A DNA stretch of 64,000 nt from Bradyrhizobium manausense (GCF_018129685.1 NZ_JAFCLG010000003.1:248001-312000); one strand, 5' to 3'; counted from the stretch's first letter, positions 24,735 to 34,479 are shown. Numbers and translations are program-made. Notes: generated by a model not told the origin, from the letters alone.

Positions 24735-25090
24735 CGCGGGTTCCCGGGCCAGACGATTCGGCAAGCCGTACGATCGTAAGCATCAAGGGGGCGGGCTGGC
24801 GAGGGGCCGATCGGGGGCAGCCGGATCCGAAGGGCGGTAAAAAGGACGGAAAAGCCCGTCTTCTTGAAGCCGGCTGACGAGGCCGCCCCTGCTTTTCAAT
24901 GGTCGCCTTTACGATTCAGTAGCGCCGGATCGGCACAATGCAATGTCCTGCCGGGGGGCCGATTCGACTCTTCCTGCGCGAAGTTTTTCGTTTTGCTATC
25001 GAGCGTTGCTTCCTGGCGCCTGTTTCGTCTCTTTGTCCTTGTCGTTCCTTTCAGACATTTCTCTCAGCGCACCTTCGAGAAGGCTTGGCA
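24735..25090. other. Intergenic region without recognised gene
   Basis: 356 bases between two divergent genes for exported proteins. I see no convincing coding sequence, tRNA or repeat. It presumably holds both promoters. Confidence 0.6.
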
Positions 25091-26653
25091 ATGCCAGATT
25101 TGGGAATCGTCCATCGCATCGGCCGGCTTGTCTCGCGACTGAAGCGCGACTCCAATGCCAATGTCGCCGTCATCTTTGCCATCGCGCTCGTGCCGATTAT
25201 CACGGGGACCGGGTGCGCCATCGACTACAGCATGGCAACGCGCATCAAGGCCAAGCTGCAGGGGGCGGCGGATTCGGCGAGCGTGGCATCGATCTCGGTG
25301 AACTCAGCCGGTTACAACGCATCGATGTCGATGACGTCGAACGGATCGGTCACAGCAGGCGTCACGGAAGCGAACGCCATCTTCAACGGAAACGCTTCGG
25401 GATTTGCCGGCAGCTTCACCAATCTGACCGAGACGAGCACGGTGACCAAGACCGGCAACAGGCTGACCTCGTACGTGCAGTTCAGCGCCAATGTTCCCGT
25501 TACCTTCATGCAGCTGCTCGGCTACAAGACGTTGACCGTAACCGGCAGTTCCTCTTCGTCCACGACCTTGCCGCTGTACCTCGATTTCTATCTGGCACTG
25601 GATGTCTCGGGCTCGATGGGTCTGCCGTCGACCGCCGCGGAAGCGCAGCGCATGCAGTCGATCAATCCCGACAACTACCGGCAATATCCGACAGGCTGCA
25701 CGCTTGCCTGCCATTTCTCGCCGCAGAACAGCGCCTGCACGGACTCCGGCACGCAGGGCTATCCTACCAACAATTACTGCCTCGGCTATGCGATCTCGCG
25801 CGTCAGCCAGAGCGGGTACAAGGGTCTTCTCCAGAAGAAGACCAGCAACCCTATGGGCGTTCAGCTGCCGTCGTCGATCGTCTCCGGCCTGCCTAATTCG
25901 CTCTACTCGAACCTTTCCACGGTGGCGAACTGTCCGACTGACGGCACCGACGCCTGCATTCAGCTGCGTCTGGACGCCGTCGGCTATGCGGTGAACCAGT
26001 TGTTCGTCACGGCGAACAACACCGCGAAGGTGCCAAACGAGTTCCGCATCGGTCTCTATCCGTTCATCCAGTATCTCTACTCGTATTTTCCGCTGACCAG
26101 CAGCATCAATGGCTCGACGACCAATCCCTCCACTATCAATTATGCCGCGGCCAATCTGGCGACGTTGCTCGATACCAATACGAACGCGAATCTGGGTTCG
26201 GGCGGGACGCACATCGACAATGCGCTGGCCAGCATGAACCAATTGATCACAAGCGTGGGCGATGGCAGCGCCTGGACCAACACATTGCCCTATGTCTTCC
26301 TCGTCACCGACGGCGCGCAGGATCCACAGATGAAGGGCGTTCCAAACGGCGGCTGGTCCGGCAGCAACCATGCCACCACGATCGATCCGGCCACGTCGTG
26401 TACGCCGCTGAAGAACCGCGGCATCATCATCTCCGTGCTGTACATTCCCTATCAGACGATCAATCCGGTCAACACGTCGTTCGCCGGCGACGAGGACGAT
26501 TACGCCAACTGGAACATCCCGAACATTCCGACGAGCCTGCAGAACTGCGCCTCGCCTGGCTTCTTCTACACCGCGAACACGCCGGCCGACATCACGGCGG
26601 CGTTGAACGCGATGTTCAATCATGCGGTCCAGGAGGCCCGCATCACCAACTAG
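25091..26653 (+). CDS. TadG-like pilus-assembly protein with von Willebrand A domain
   Basis: 520 residues from the ATG at 25091. The N-terminal Tad/TadE-like segment NANVAVIFAIALVPIITGTG (about 22-41) is a single membrane anchor followed by CAIDYSMATRIKAKLQGAADSA, the TadG pattern. A vWA domain begins near 165 with a MIDAS motif DVSGSMG (171-177). The rest is Ser/Thr/Asn-rich and extracytoplasmic. TadG works in Flp/tight-adherence pili. No other tad or cpa genes are near, so this is an orphan copy. It converges on the monooxygenase gene with a 4-nt stop overlap. Confidence 0.88.
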   Translation: MPDLGIVHRIGRLVSRLKRDSNANVAVIFAIALVPIITGTGCAIDYSMATRIKAKLQGAADSASVASISVNSAGYNASMSMTSNGSVTAGVTEANAIFNGNASGFAGSFTNLTETSTVTKTGNRLTSYVQFSANVPVTFMQLLGYKTLTVTGSSSSSTTLPLYLDFYLALDVSGSMGLPSTAAEAQRMQSINPDNYRQYPTGCTLACHFSPQNSACTDSGTQGYPTNNYCLGYAISRVSQSGYKGLLQKKTSNPMGVQLPSSIVSGLPNSLYSNLSTVANCPTDGTDACIQLRLDAVGYAVNQLFVTANNTAKVPNEFRIGLYPFIQYLYSYFPLTSSINGSTTNPSTINYAAANLATLLDTNTNANLGSGGTHIDNALASMNQLITSVGDGSAWTNTLPYVFLVTDGAQDPQMKGVPNGGWSGSNHATTIDPATSCTPLKNRGIIISVLYIPYQTINPVNTSFAGDEDDYANWNIPNIPTSLQNCASPGFFYTANTPADITAALNAMFNHAVQEARITN

Positions 26654-28143
26654 CACGCTGCCCGGTACTCCGGCGCTGACGCCAGGAATTTGGCGTAGGC
26701 ATCGGCGTCGGGCGGCAGGAAGTGTCCGGCCGGTCCGCGGCGCTTCTGGGTCTTTGCGCCGATGTCGGCCATCAGTTCGTCGAAATGGCGGAAGTGATAA
26801 GGCGCAACGCACAGGCCCCCGTAAACGCCGGCGGCCGGTCGCTCCACGCGCTTGAAGTGCAGCATCATCTCGATGTTGTCGTGCATCTGCTGCGCCGTCG
26901 GCTGGCGTGCCAGTTGTCCGTCGGCGTAGCGGACCAGCCAGTTCGCGGCGAGATCGGCGCAGAGCACGGTGCAAAACGACGAGTTGAAGCCGACGAAGCC
27001 GAGATCGGGCAGGTCAGGATTTGCGATCAAGCGATAGAGCCGGTACTGCCCGTCGGCATCGACCAGCTTTTGCTGATAGGCCTCGGAAAGGAAGGGCACA
27101 CCGAGCTTGTAGCCGATCGCCAGCACGGCGACATCGGCGCCGACGCGTTCTCCGCCGCTCATCACGATGGTCTCGCCCTCATAGTGGTCGAAGCTGCCGA
27201 ACACGGCCTTGATCCTGCCGTCCGCGACCATCGGGTAGAAGCCAGGCGTCGCGATCGGGACCGAGCAGTTGACGCCGTCCTCGATCCGCTCCTTCGGCAC
27301 CATCTTGCACTTGTTGAGCTTGAGCTGTGCTTTCAGCAAGCTTTCGAGTCCGCGCCAGTTCGCCCAGACCAGGGGCGCGGTGAGACGATACGCGAGCCGC
27401 GACATCGCACTGACGCCCCAACCCGGAAACATCTCCTCCTGCGCGCGGATGTAGAGGATGCGCTTGAAGTTCACGAGACCGCCTATGAAGTAGGGGATCC
27501 GCCAGACCGGCTCGCGCATCACGATGGTGACTTCGCGCGCGCCTGACTTCACCGCGTTCACGGCAATGTCGGTCGCGGATTTCGACCCGCCGAGAACGAC
27601 GACGCGGCGTCCTTTTGCCAGCGCCGAATCGCCGTATTTCGACGAGTGCAGGATCTGCCCGCCTCGTGCGAGAAAGCCGTCCTCGCCCGGGCAATGCAGC
27701 TCGCGCGGCTCGTTGAACTGTCCGGTGCAAACCGCGACGAAATCGAAATCCTCGCTGGTGGTCGCGCCATCCTTGCCCGATAGCGCGAGCGTCCAACCCG
27801 CTCTGCCATCGGCCCGCCGCGCCATGCCGGCGACAGTGGTATCGAGGCGCAGCATGCGGTCGAGACCGAAGCTTTTCGCGTAGTCGGCGAGGTAGGCGTG
27901 GACCTGCGGCCCGGTCGGCCATTCCGGGTAGGAGTCCGGCATGGCGCGGTCGGTGTAGCGGTAGAGATCCTTGGGGCTCTGCGTCTGCACCTCCGGATAG
28001 GAGCGCGCCGGCTCCCAGACGCCGCCGAGATCGGCGCTGCGCTCGAGAATGGTGACGCGGTGACCGCGGGCGGAGAACGCCTTTGCGGTAGCGAGGCCGG
28101 AGACGCCGGCGCCGATCACGCAGACATGCTTGGGGCTGATCAT
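26650..28143 (-). CDS. Flavin-containing monooxygenase (FMO/Baeyer-Villiger type)
   Basis: 497 residues. An FAD dinucleotide site GAGVSG lies at 11-16 and a second Rossmann motif VVVLGGSKSATDIA (NADPH site) follows the FMO-like signature F-x-x-x-G-x-x-x-H (FLARGGQILHSSKYGD). The family oxygenates N, S or carbonyl carbon using NADPH and O2. A cupin gene lies 107 nt upstream on the same strand and an AraC gene is divergent beyond it, suggesting a small catabolic unit. Substrate is unknown. Confidence 0.9.
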   Translation of the reverse strand: MISPKHVCVIGAGVSGLATAKAFSARGHRVTILERSADLGGVWEPARSYPEVQTQSPKDLYRYTDRAMPDSYPEWPTGPQVHAYLADYAKSFGLDRMLRLDTTVAGMARRADGRAGWTLALSGKDGATTSEDFDFVAVCTGQFNEPRELHCPGEDGFLARGGQILHSSKYGDSALAKGRRVVVLGGSKSATDIAVNAVKSGAREVTIVMREPVWRIPYFIGGLVNFKRILYIRAQEEMFPGWGVSAMSRLAYRLTAPLVWANWRGLESLLKAQLKLNKCKMVPKERIEDGVNCSVPIATPGFYPMVADGRIKAVFGSFDHYEGETIVMSGGERVGADVAVLAIGYKLGVPFLSEAYQQKLVDADGQYRLYRLIANPDLPDLGFVGFNSSFCTVLCADLAANWLVRYADGQLARQPTAQQMHDNIEMMLHFKRVERPAAGVYGGLCVAPYHFRHFDELMADIGAKTQKRRGPAGHFLPPDADAYAKFLASAPEYRAAC

Positions 28144-28250
28144 TGGGTGGCTCGCAATCGATGTGTTTCGCGCGCAAGCGATCTCGTTCAGCCGCAAAGG
28201 CGCGGCCGGCCGGGCGGCACGCAGATGAAATCGGACGAGGAGGCGGTTGC

Positions 28251-28700
28251 CTAGTCGTTGGCCTCGGGCGGCAGGAAATCGACCTCGTGCAGCGCCGAGA
28301 TGCGCACGACTTCGGCAGGGTCGGTCAGATTGTGGAGCTGGTTGAACAACGCCTCCAGCTTCTGCATTGGCGAGACCCAGAACAGCGCACGGCACGGCTT
28401 GTCGGATTTGTTGAAATAGCCATGCGGGATGCCGCGCGGCATGCGCACGAGATCACCGGCATGGGCCTTGACCCATTTGCCATCCAGCTTCAGGTCGAGC
28501 GTGCCTTCCTGCACCAAAATGAACTCGTCCTGGGTCGGATGGATATGTACCGGCACGAACTGGCCTGGATCGCTGTTGGTTTCGAACGCGAAGGTGGAAT
28601 CGGTGACGGCCTTGGGGAAGTAGACCTGCCCAAGTATGTTCCAGGTCTTGCCGCCGTAGCCTGTGCCGTTTGCTGTAATGCCCTTTTCGAGTGCAGTCAT
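28251..28700 (-). CDS. Cupin-domain protein (quercetin-dioxygenase-like fold)
   Basis: 149 residues from the ATG at 28700. Cupin motif 1 is PVHIHPTQDEFILVQEG, with both His and the Glu of the metal site. Motif 2 is AGDLVRMPRGIPHGYFN, with the third His. Small single-cupin proteins may be dioxygenases, isomerases or sensors. It sits upstream of the flavin monooxygenase on the same strand and is divergent from an AraC regulator across 187 nt. Confidence 0.88.
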   Translation of the reverse strand: MTALEKGITANGTGYGGKTWNILGQVYFPKAVTDSTFAFETNSDPGQFVPVHIHPTQDEFILVQEGTLDLKLDGKWVKAHAGDLVRMPRGIPHGYFNKSDKPCRALFWVSPMQKLEALFNQLHNLTDPAEVVRISALHEVDFLPPEAND

Positions 28701-28887
28701 GGCTCGCCTCCTGTTGGATACCGGCAAGGATGGAGCTTCCGCCCGCGATGGGCCCTCTGTCTATCCGCTAAACGAATCCAGCAAGCCTGTTGCCGTGCAG
28801 CACGACGATTTTGCGACACGGCCCTTTTCGGGTCGCGGGAACTATTATAGGCTTAAAACAATTCCGTGACGCGAAGCGTGGTCGACG

Positions 28888-29913
28888 ATGTCCGCAGCCG
28901 TGCAGGAAATGAGCGCGAGGCCACCCGCAACCGAACGGCTTGCGGACTTCGCCCGCGTCACGACCGATGATGTCGACGAAGCGGCCGAGCAGATCGGTCG
29001 CATTTTTTGTCCGCACGATCTCAAGCCGGCTCAGGCCCGTGCGTCCGGATTCTCGGCCCGGCACAATTGCGCAGCTTTCGACGGCTTCTCCATCAACTAC
29101 GTTGCCTATGGTGGGACTGTCAGCATTGATCCCGGCTGCCTCGAACGCTTCTTCCTGGTCCAGATCCCGCTCACGGGCTCCGCGCATATCCGTGCAGGAG
29201 CCAGCAGGTTCGATGCCGCGCCTGTCCGGACGGCGTCGCTGCTGTCGCCGACCATCCCGACGCAGATGATATGGCGCGACTGCGCCCAGGCGATCTTGCT
29301 GCTGGACCGGCGCATGGTCGAGCAGCGCGCCGCGGCGCTGTCGGGCAGGGCGGCCGGCGCGGTCGAGTTCGATCCCGCGATCGACCTGAACGCGCCGTCG
29401 GGCCGCCACCTGCAAGCCAGTCTTGCCGAGCTGATGCTGCTCGCCGAGCATCTCGGGCCGTCCGGCCGGCTGTCGCCGGCCGCAATGGCCGGCTGGCGCG
29501 AGGTGTTGCTCGATCATCTGCTCAATGGCCAGCGGCACGGCCTGTCGGATGCGATCAGGACGTTCTCGGGGCAAGCCGAACGTCTGCCGCGCGCGCTTCG
29601 CGCTGCGCGAGACTATCTTGCGGACAATGCCGGTGAGCCGCTCGATCTTTCGCGGCTCGCCTGCGCGTCCGGCATCGGCATCCGCGCGCTTCAGCTTGGT
29701 TTTCGCCGCCACTTCGGCGTGTCGATTTCGGAGATGCTGCTCGATGTGCGCCTTGCCGGTCTCCACACCCGGCTCGCGCAGGCCCCACCCGACGTTTCCA
29801 TCACTGATATCGCATTCGAGCTCGGCTTCACTCATCTCGGCCGCATGGCTGGAGCTTATCGCGAAAAGTTCGGCGAGACGCCGTCGGCAACGCTGCGGCG
29901 ACGGATGAGCTGA
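28888..29913 (+). CDS. AraC-family regulator (AraC-binding-like N-terminal domain)
   Basis: 341 residues. The N-terminal part (about 30-220, with the SARHNCAAFDGFSINYVAYGG and FFLVQIPLTGSAHI blocks) matches the AraC_binding_2 sensor of regulators that often control oxygenase genes. The C-terminal AraC DNA-binding domain has both helices-turn-helix (LACASGIGIRALQLGFRRHFG and ITDIAFELGFTHLGRMAGAYR, then EKFGETPSATLRRR). It is divergent from the cupin and monooxygenase genes and is the likely activator of that unit. Confidence 0.92.
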   Translation: MSAAVQEMSARPPATERLADFARVTTDDVDEAAEQIGRIFCPHDLKPAQARASGFSARHNCAAFDGFSINYVAYGGTVSIDPGCLERFFLVQIPLTGSAHIRAGASRFDAAPVRTASLLSPTIPTQMIWRDCAQAILLLDRRMVEQRAAALSGRAAGAVEFDPAIDLNAPSGRHLQASLAELMLLAEHLGPSGRLSPAAMAGWREVLLDHLLNGQRHGLSDAIRTFSGQAERLPRALRAARDYLADNAGEPLDLSRLACASGIGIRALQLGFRRHFGVSISEMLLDVRLAGLHTRLAQAPPDVSITDIAFELGFTHLGRMAGAYREKFGETPSATLRRRMS

Positions 29914-29928
29914 CGGCGCCGAAAAAGC

Positions 29929-31785
29929 CTATCTGCGCGATCGGGGCGTGTCGTCGTCGGACGATTGCTTCCGCAAAAAGCCTTCGACCTCGGCCTCCAC
30001 CGAATACGGCGTCGGGATCGCATCACCGGCGGCATCGACGGCGGTGTCGAGCGAGCGGCGCAGCATGCGGGCGAGCTCGGCTTTGCGGTAGGGTTTTGCC
30101 AGAAGCGGCGCGCCGACAGTGGCGCCTCCCGGCGTGTGCTGGGAATCGTTGGCGTAACCGGAGGTGAACAGCACCCGGAGCGAGGGGCGTGCAGCGACCA
30201 TCCGGTCGGCGAGCTCGCGGCCGTTGATGCCGCCGGGCATCACGATGTCGGTGAACAGCAGGTCGAACGGCGTGCCGTCCGCCGCAATCGCGAGCGCCTC
30301 GGTCGCGTTGGCGGCCGGAACGACCTTGTAACCGAGACTCTTCAGCTGCACCGTGACGTATTGGCGGACGTCGCGGTCGTCCTCGACGCAGAGAATCGTC
30401 TCCGTCCCGCCGACGATCTTGCGCGAGTCGTAGCCGGTGGGACGAAGCGTGCTGCTCTCGGCCTTCGGCAGGTAGATCGTGAAGGTCGTGCCGCGGCCCT
30501 CTGCCGATTTGACCTTGATGCCGCCGCCCGACTGCTTGACGAAGCCGAACACCATGCTGAGCCCGAGGCCGGTGCCCTTGCCGACCTCCTTGGTCGAGAA
30601 GAACGGATCGAAGATGCGTTCGACGTGCGCCTGCGGGATGCCGGTGCCGGTGTCGGCGATTTCGATCTCGACATAGTCGCCGGCATAGCCGGCGCCGACT
30701 GCGACGGCTTCGCGGACGCCAAACACGACGTTGCGCGTCGTCAGCGTCAAGCGGCCGCCCTCCGGCATCGCGTCGCGGGCGTTGATCGCGAGATTGAGCA
30801 GCGCTGAGCTCAATTGCCCACGATCGGCGAAGGCCAGCCATATGGTGGGATCGAGCTTCCTCACGACCTCGATCTTCTTGTCGAAGGTCGCGATCAGCAG
30901 CCTTGCGAGCTCTTCGAGCATGTCGTTCACGTCGATGTCGGCCGGCTGCAGCGCCTGCTTGCGCGCAAAGGAGAGCAGGCTCGAGGTCAGCGCTGCGCCG
31001 CGATCGGCGGCCTCGCTGATCAGCTTGGTGATGGTGGCGAGCGGCGGATTGTCCTTCACGGCGTCGGAAAGGATCTCGATCGTGCCGGTGATCACGGTCA
31101 GCATGTTGTTGAATTCATGCGCGATGCCACCCGTGAGCTGGCCGACCGCCTCCATCTTCTGGGACTGGATCAGCTGCTCCTCGGCCGCGCGCTTCTGCGT
31201 CACGTCCTTGACGAAAACGTTGATGATGGTCCGGCCGCCGAAGCGCAGCGCCGTGCTCGATGCCTCGATCAGGATCTCGTCGCCGCTCCGGTGCACGAGC
31301 CGCGCCTCGAAACGGATGCCGATCGGCGTATCGGACAATTCCGGCAGCAGCCGCATCATGCGCTGCCTGAAGCCTGCTCGTAGCGGCTCGGCGACGAGCA
31401 GTTCGACGACGTCGGCCCCGATGGCCTCGGGGCGCGACCATCCGGTCAGGGCCTCGGCCTGCAGGCTCCATTCGAGGACAACGCCGGTGTCGTCGGTCTG
31501 AATGAAGGCGTCGAGCGCGGTCTTGATGACGGCTTGCGTCATCTGCACGCTGTCGATCCGGGCCTGCGCCTGCTCGGCCAGTTGTGCGGCGATGCGCTTC
31601 TCCTGAGCGGTCGCGATGCTGTGCGCGCAGACACGTGCGAGCAGCACCGCAGCAGCGCCGCTTGCGAGCAGGGCGACAATCAGGGCAATGCCGGTGCCGG
31701 CCACGGCGTAGGCTACGCAGAGAGCCACGGCGGTCACGACGGCTTGCGTAGCCATCGCCGATGTCAGAAGCCCCCTGAGTTTCAT
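29929..31785 (-). CDS. Hybrid sensor histidine kinase with PAS and receiver domains
   Basis: 618 residues from the ATG at 31785. Two membrane helices lie at about 10-55, then a short coiled region, a PAS domain (about 83-200) and a HisKA domain with phosphoacceptor His223 (GGIAHEFNNML). The HATPase_c has its N box (NLAINARDAM), G1 (DTGTGIP) and G2 (GKGTGLGLS). A C-terminal receiver carries Asp513 (LLFTDIVMPGG). No response-regulator gene is adjacent, so output is through the fused receiver or a distant partner. The signal is unknown. Confidence 0.93.
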   Translation of the reverse strand: MKLRGLLTSAMATQAVVTAVALCVAYAVAGTGIALIVALLASGAAAVLLARVCAHSIATAQEKRIAAQLAEQAQARIDSVQMTQAVIKTALDAFIQTDDTGVVLEWSLQAEALTGWSRPEAIGADVVELLVAEPLRAGFRQRMMRLLPELSDTPIGIRFEARLVHRSGDEILIEASSTALRFGGRTIINVFVKDVTQKRAAEEQLIQSQKMEAVGQLTGGIAHEFNNMLTVITGTIEILSDAVKDNPPLATITKLISEAADRGAALTSSLLSFARKQALQPADIDVNDMLEELARLLIATFDKKIEVVRKLDPTIWLAFADRGQLSSALLNLAINARDAMPEGGRLTLTTRNVVFGVREAVAVGAGYAGDYVEIEIADTGTGIPQAHVERIFDPFFSTKEVGKGTGLGLSMVFGFVKQSGGGIKVKSAEGRGTTFTIYLPKAESSTLRPTGYDSRKIVGGTETILCVEDDRDVRQYVTVQLKSLGYKVVPAANATEALAIAADGTPFDLLFTDIVMPGGINGRELADRMVAARPSLRVLFTSGYANDSQHTPGGATVGAPLLAKPYRKAELARMLRRSLDTAVDAAGDAIPTPYSVEAEVEGFLRKQSSDDDTPRSRR

Positions 31786-31923
31786 CGTCTCACACCAGCG
31801 ACGCCAGCCCCGGACATCCAAAGTCCGCCCCTGTCAAATGAGCCCGGCTTCCTGTGAGCTACAGACTCCCTGCGGCGGCGTCGAGGGTAATTTCCGGCGG
31901 TATCGGGCGCGGGCGTCGTTCGC

Positions 31924-32556
31924 TCAACCGGCCGGCGAATCTGTCTGGCGCAGCGTCGTGACCCAGATCACGCGCGCGGCCTGCTGCGTCGGGTTGTCGA
32001 ACATGTGCGGCACGATGCTGGGAAACCGGAAGCTGTCGCCGGCTTCCAGCACATGGGCCTGGTTGTCGAGCCACAGCCGCAGGCTGCCGGAGAGGATGTA
32101 GCCGGCCTTCTCGCCGGTGTGCTGAAGGAAGTCGGTGCCCGAGGAGGCGCCGGGATTGAGCGTGAGCTCATAGAGCTCCATCTGGCCTTTGCCCTCCGGC
32201 GTCAGTGCTTCCTTGACGACTCCGCTGGCGGTGAGCCGCAGCAGGCGGCGGTTGCTCTTGCGTACGATGTAGCGCTGCACGTCGGCGGGGTCGCTGGCCT
32301 CGAAGAAGTAGGAGATCGGCACGTCGAGCGCGATGGAGAGCAGGCGCAGCGTGCGGATCGACGGCATCGCGCGCGCGCGTTCGAGCTGGCTGATCATGCC
32401 GTTGGAGAGGCCGGTCCTGGTGGCGACGTCCTGGATCGACAGGCCGGCGCGCTGGCGCAACAGCCGCACGGTCTCGCCGAGGCGCGCATCGATCGCATCG
32501 TCAGCCTCGATCGCCGGAGCGTCCTTCGGGCCGTTGGTGTCGCCGCGACCGTCCAT
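31924..32556 (-). CDS. XRE-family regulator with C-terminal cupin (PuuR-like)
   Basis: 210 residues. A lambda-repressor-type helix-turn-helix (ETVRLLRQRAGLSIQDVATRTGLSNGMISQLER) is followed by a cupin sensor (FLQHTGEKAGYILSGSLRLWL and LEAGDSFRFPSIVPHMFDNP). Regulators with this layout often control amine or amino-acid catabolism. It is divergent from an ABC importer operon across 204 nt and is the obvious candidate to control it. Confidence 0.92.
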   Translation of the reverse strand: MDGRGDTNGPKDAPAIEADDAIDARLGETVRLLRQRAGLSIQDVATRTGLSNGMISQLERARAMPSIRTLRLLSIALDVPISYFFEASDPADVQRYIVRKSNRRLLRLTASGVVKEALTPEGKGQMELYELTLNPGASSGTDFLQHTGEKAGYILSGSLRLWLDNQAHVLEAGDSFRFPSIVPHMFDNPTQQAARVIWVTTLRQTDSPAG

Positions 32557-32675
32557 GTCGCTCTCCCGTGCATTTCATCGCCGCCGGAAACTTCGGCCGC
32601 CGTGTGAGAAGGTGGCGCATCGTAGCAATCCGATTGACAGCTGTATTTAGTCGTGATGAACTTTTGGTCGAAAAA

Positions 32676-32690
32676 TTTAGAAGCACTAAA
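32676..32690. promoter_or_regulatory. Inverted repeat, possible operator of the XRE regulator
   Basis: TTTAG-AAGCA-CTAAA lies in the divergent intergenic region between the XRE gene and the ABC operon. A further ATTTAG occurs at 32645-32650. The symmetry and location suit a repressor site, but the half-sites are short. Confidence 0.3.
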
Positions 32691-32760
32691 GCCCACTCCT
32701 GTCCCTCCGCCGGGGCTTGGGGCGCGGGAGAGGTGCCGCGTGCGGGAACGGAGACTGGTC

Positions 32761-34452
32761 ATGGCAGACAGCACCGGCAAGTTCGGCGTTGGCGGACTGC
32801 ATCATCTCGGCATTCCAAATCGCCGACAATTTTTCCAGCTCGGCGCAGGCGCTGCGGCGGGGTGGACGCTGTCAGGCAACGCCTTCGCCCAAACCGAACG
32901 CCCGGGCAATCCGCCGGACAAGCCGCGTGGGCAGGTGATCGCCGCGCTCTCGCAGGAGCCGACCGTCTTTCATCCCTTGATGCCTGGTATCGAAGTCGAC
33001 CAGGGGGTCTGGTGGCAGGTGTTCTCGCCGCTCTGGTTTATCGATCCCGACGGCAAGTTCGTTCCTGATCTCGCGCGCGAAGTCCCGACGGTCGAGAACG
33101 GTGGCCTCTCGGCCGACGGACTGACCTGGAAGATCAGGCTGCGCAAGGACGTGAAGTGGCACGACGGCACGGCCTTCACGGCAGACGACGTCAAGTTCTC
33201 GCTCGATTTGATCAACAATGCCGACTTCCGCGTGCGCAACCGGGTCGGCCACAGCCTGGTCAAGGACATCACGATCGTCGCGCCCGACGAGATCCATTGG
33301 CGAATGGAAGCCCCGTATTCGCCCTACATGTCGATCCTGTCGCTCACCTTCATCGTGCCCAAGCACATCCTTGAAAAGGTGTCCGACCCCAATTCGTCGC
33401 CGTTCCACAACGCGCCTGTCGGCACCGGGCCGTTCCGCTGGGGCGAGCGCGTGCCCGGCGACCACATTCTGTTCAATGCCTATGCCGACTATCACGGCAA
33501 AGGACCTTACGTCGAACGCGTCGTCTTCAAGTACATTCCTGATCTCACCGTTCTCTACACCCAGTTCCGCACCGGCCAGGTCGACTACACCGGCCTGCAG
33601 GGCATCCTGCCGAACTTCGTGCAGGAAGCGAAGACGCTGAAGACGCGCAAGATCTTCGTCTCGTCGACGTCCTCGGTGGAGCACATCGCGCCCAATCTGG
33701 AATTCGGTCCCTTCGCGGATCGTAACGTGCGCGAGGCGCTGTATCTTGGCATCAACAAGCAGGCGATCATCGATGCGCTGAATTACGGCCTGCCGACGCA
33801 GACCGAAAGCTTCGTGCCGCAGGAGGCGTGGTCGTTCCAGAAGGGCCTGCCGCAACATAAATACGATCCGACCAAGGCCAATGCGCTGCTTGACGCGGCC
33901 GGCTGGGTGCGCGGCCCCGGCGGCGTGCGTGAGAAGGGCGGCGTGAAGCTCGAATTCACCAACTCGACCACGTCGGGCAATGCGGTGCGCGAGCAGACCC
34001 AGCAGCTCCTGATCCAGGACTGGCGCGCGATCGGCGCGAGCATGCGCGTCAACAACATGCCGGCCGCCGTGATCTGGGGCGATTTCTGGCAGCAGTCGAA
34101 GTTCAACTCGGTGATCGTGGGCGTGAACTTCATGCTGGGCAGCGACCCTGATGTGACGCCACGGTTCGGCTCTGGCGCGATTCCGGCCAAGGGCGGCCGC
34201 GGTTACAACACCTATCAATACCACAGCGCGGAGGCCGACCGGCTGCTCGCGCAAGGCGCCAGGCAGTTCGATATCGAGCAGCGCAAGAAGACCTACGGCG
34301 ATCTGCAGAAACTCATCCGCAACGAACTTGCGATCTTGCCGCTGTTCCAGGGTTTTATCGCCGAGGGCGTGAAGGAGGGGTTGCAAGGCTTCCGGCCCAA
34401 CATCAACACCTCGACCAATTGCTGGAATATCCGCGAATGGTACTGGGCCTGA
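32761..34452 (+). CDS. ABC transporter substrate-binding protein, peptide/opine family (SBP_bac_5)
   Basis: 563 residues from the ATG at 32761. A twin-arginine-like export signal NRRQFFQLGAGAAAGWTLS with cleavage near AFA-QT (about 43) suggests Tat export. The mature part has the DppA/OppA layout: an ALSQEPTVFHPLM start, WKIRLRKDVKWHDGTAFTADDVKFS, and VREALYLGINKQAIIDA. It is the first gene of a six-gene operon with permeases, ATPases and two catabolic enzymes, so the ligand is likely a peptide-like or amino compound. Confidence 0.93.
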   Translation: MADSTGKFGVGGLHHLGIPNRRQFFQLGAGAAAGWTLSGNAFAQTERPGNPPDKPRGQVIAALSQEPTVFHPLMPGIEVDQGVWWQVFSPLWFIDPDGKFVPDLAREVPTVENGGLSADGLTWKIRLRKDVKWHDGTAFTADDVKFSLDLINNADFRVRNRVGHSLVKDITIVAPDEIHWRMEAPYSPYMSILSLTFIVPKHILEKVSDPNSSPFHNAPVGTGPFRWGERVPGDHILFNAYADYHGKGPYVERVVFKYIPDLTVLYTQFRTGQVDYTGLQGILPNFVQEAKTLKTRKIFVSSTSSVEHIAPNLEFGPFADRNVREALYLGINKQAIIDALNYGLPTQTESFVPQEAWSFQKGLPQHKYDPTKANALLDAAGWVRGPGGVREKGGVKLEFTNSTTSGNAVREQTQQLLIQDWRAIGASMRVNNMPAAVIWGDFWQQSKFNSVIVGVNFMLGSDPDVTPRFGSGAIPAKGGRGYNTYQYHSAEADRLLAQGARQFDIEQRKKTYGDLQKLIRNELAILPLFQGFIAEGVKEGLQGFRPNINTSTNCWNIREWYWA

Positions 34453-34479
34453 TGCCTCAGGCTGGCTGGATCGCCTGAG

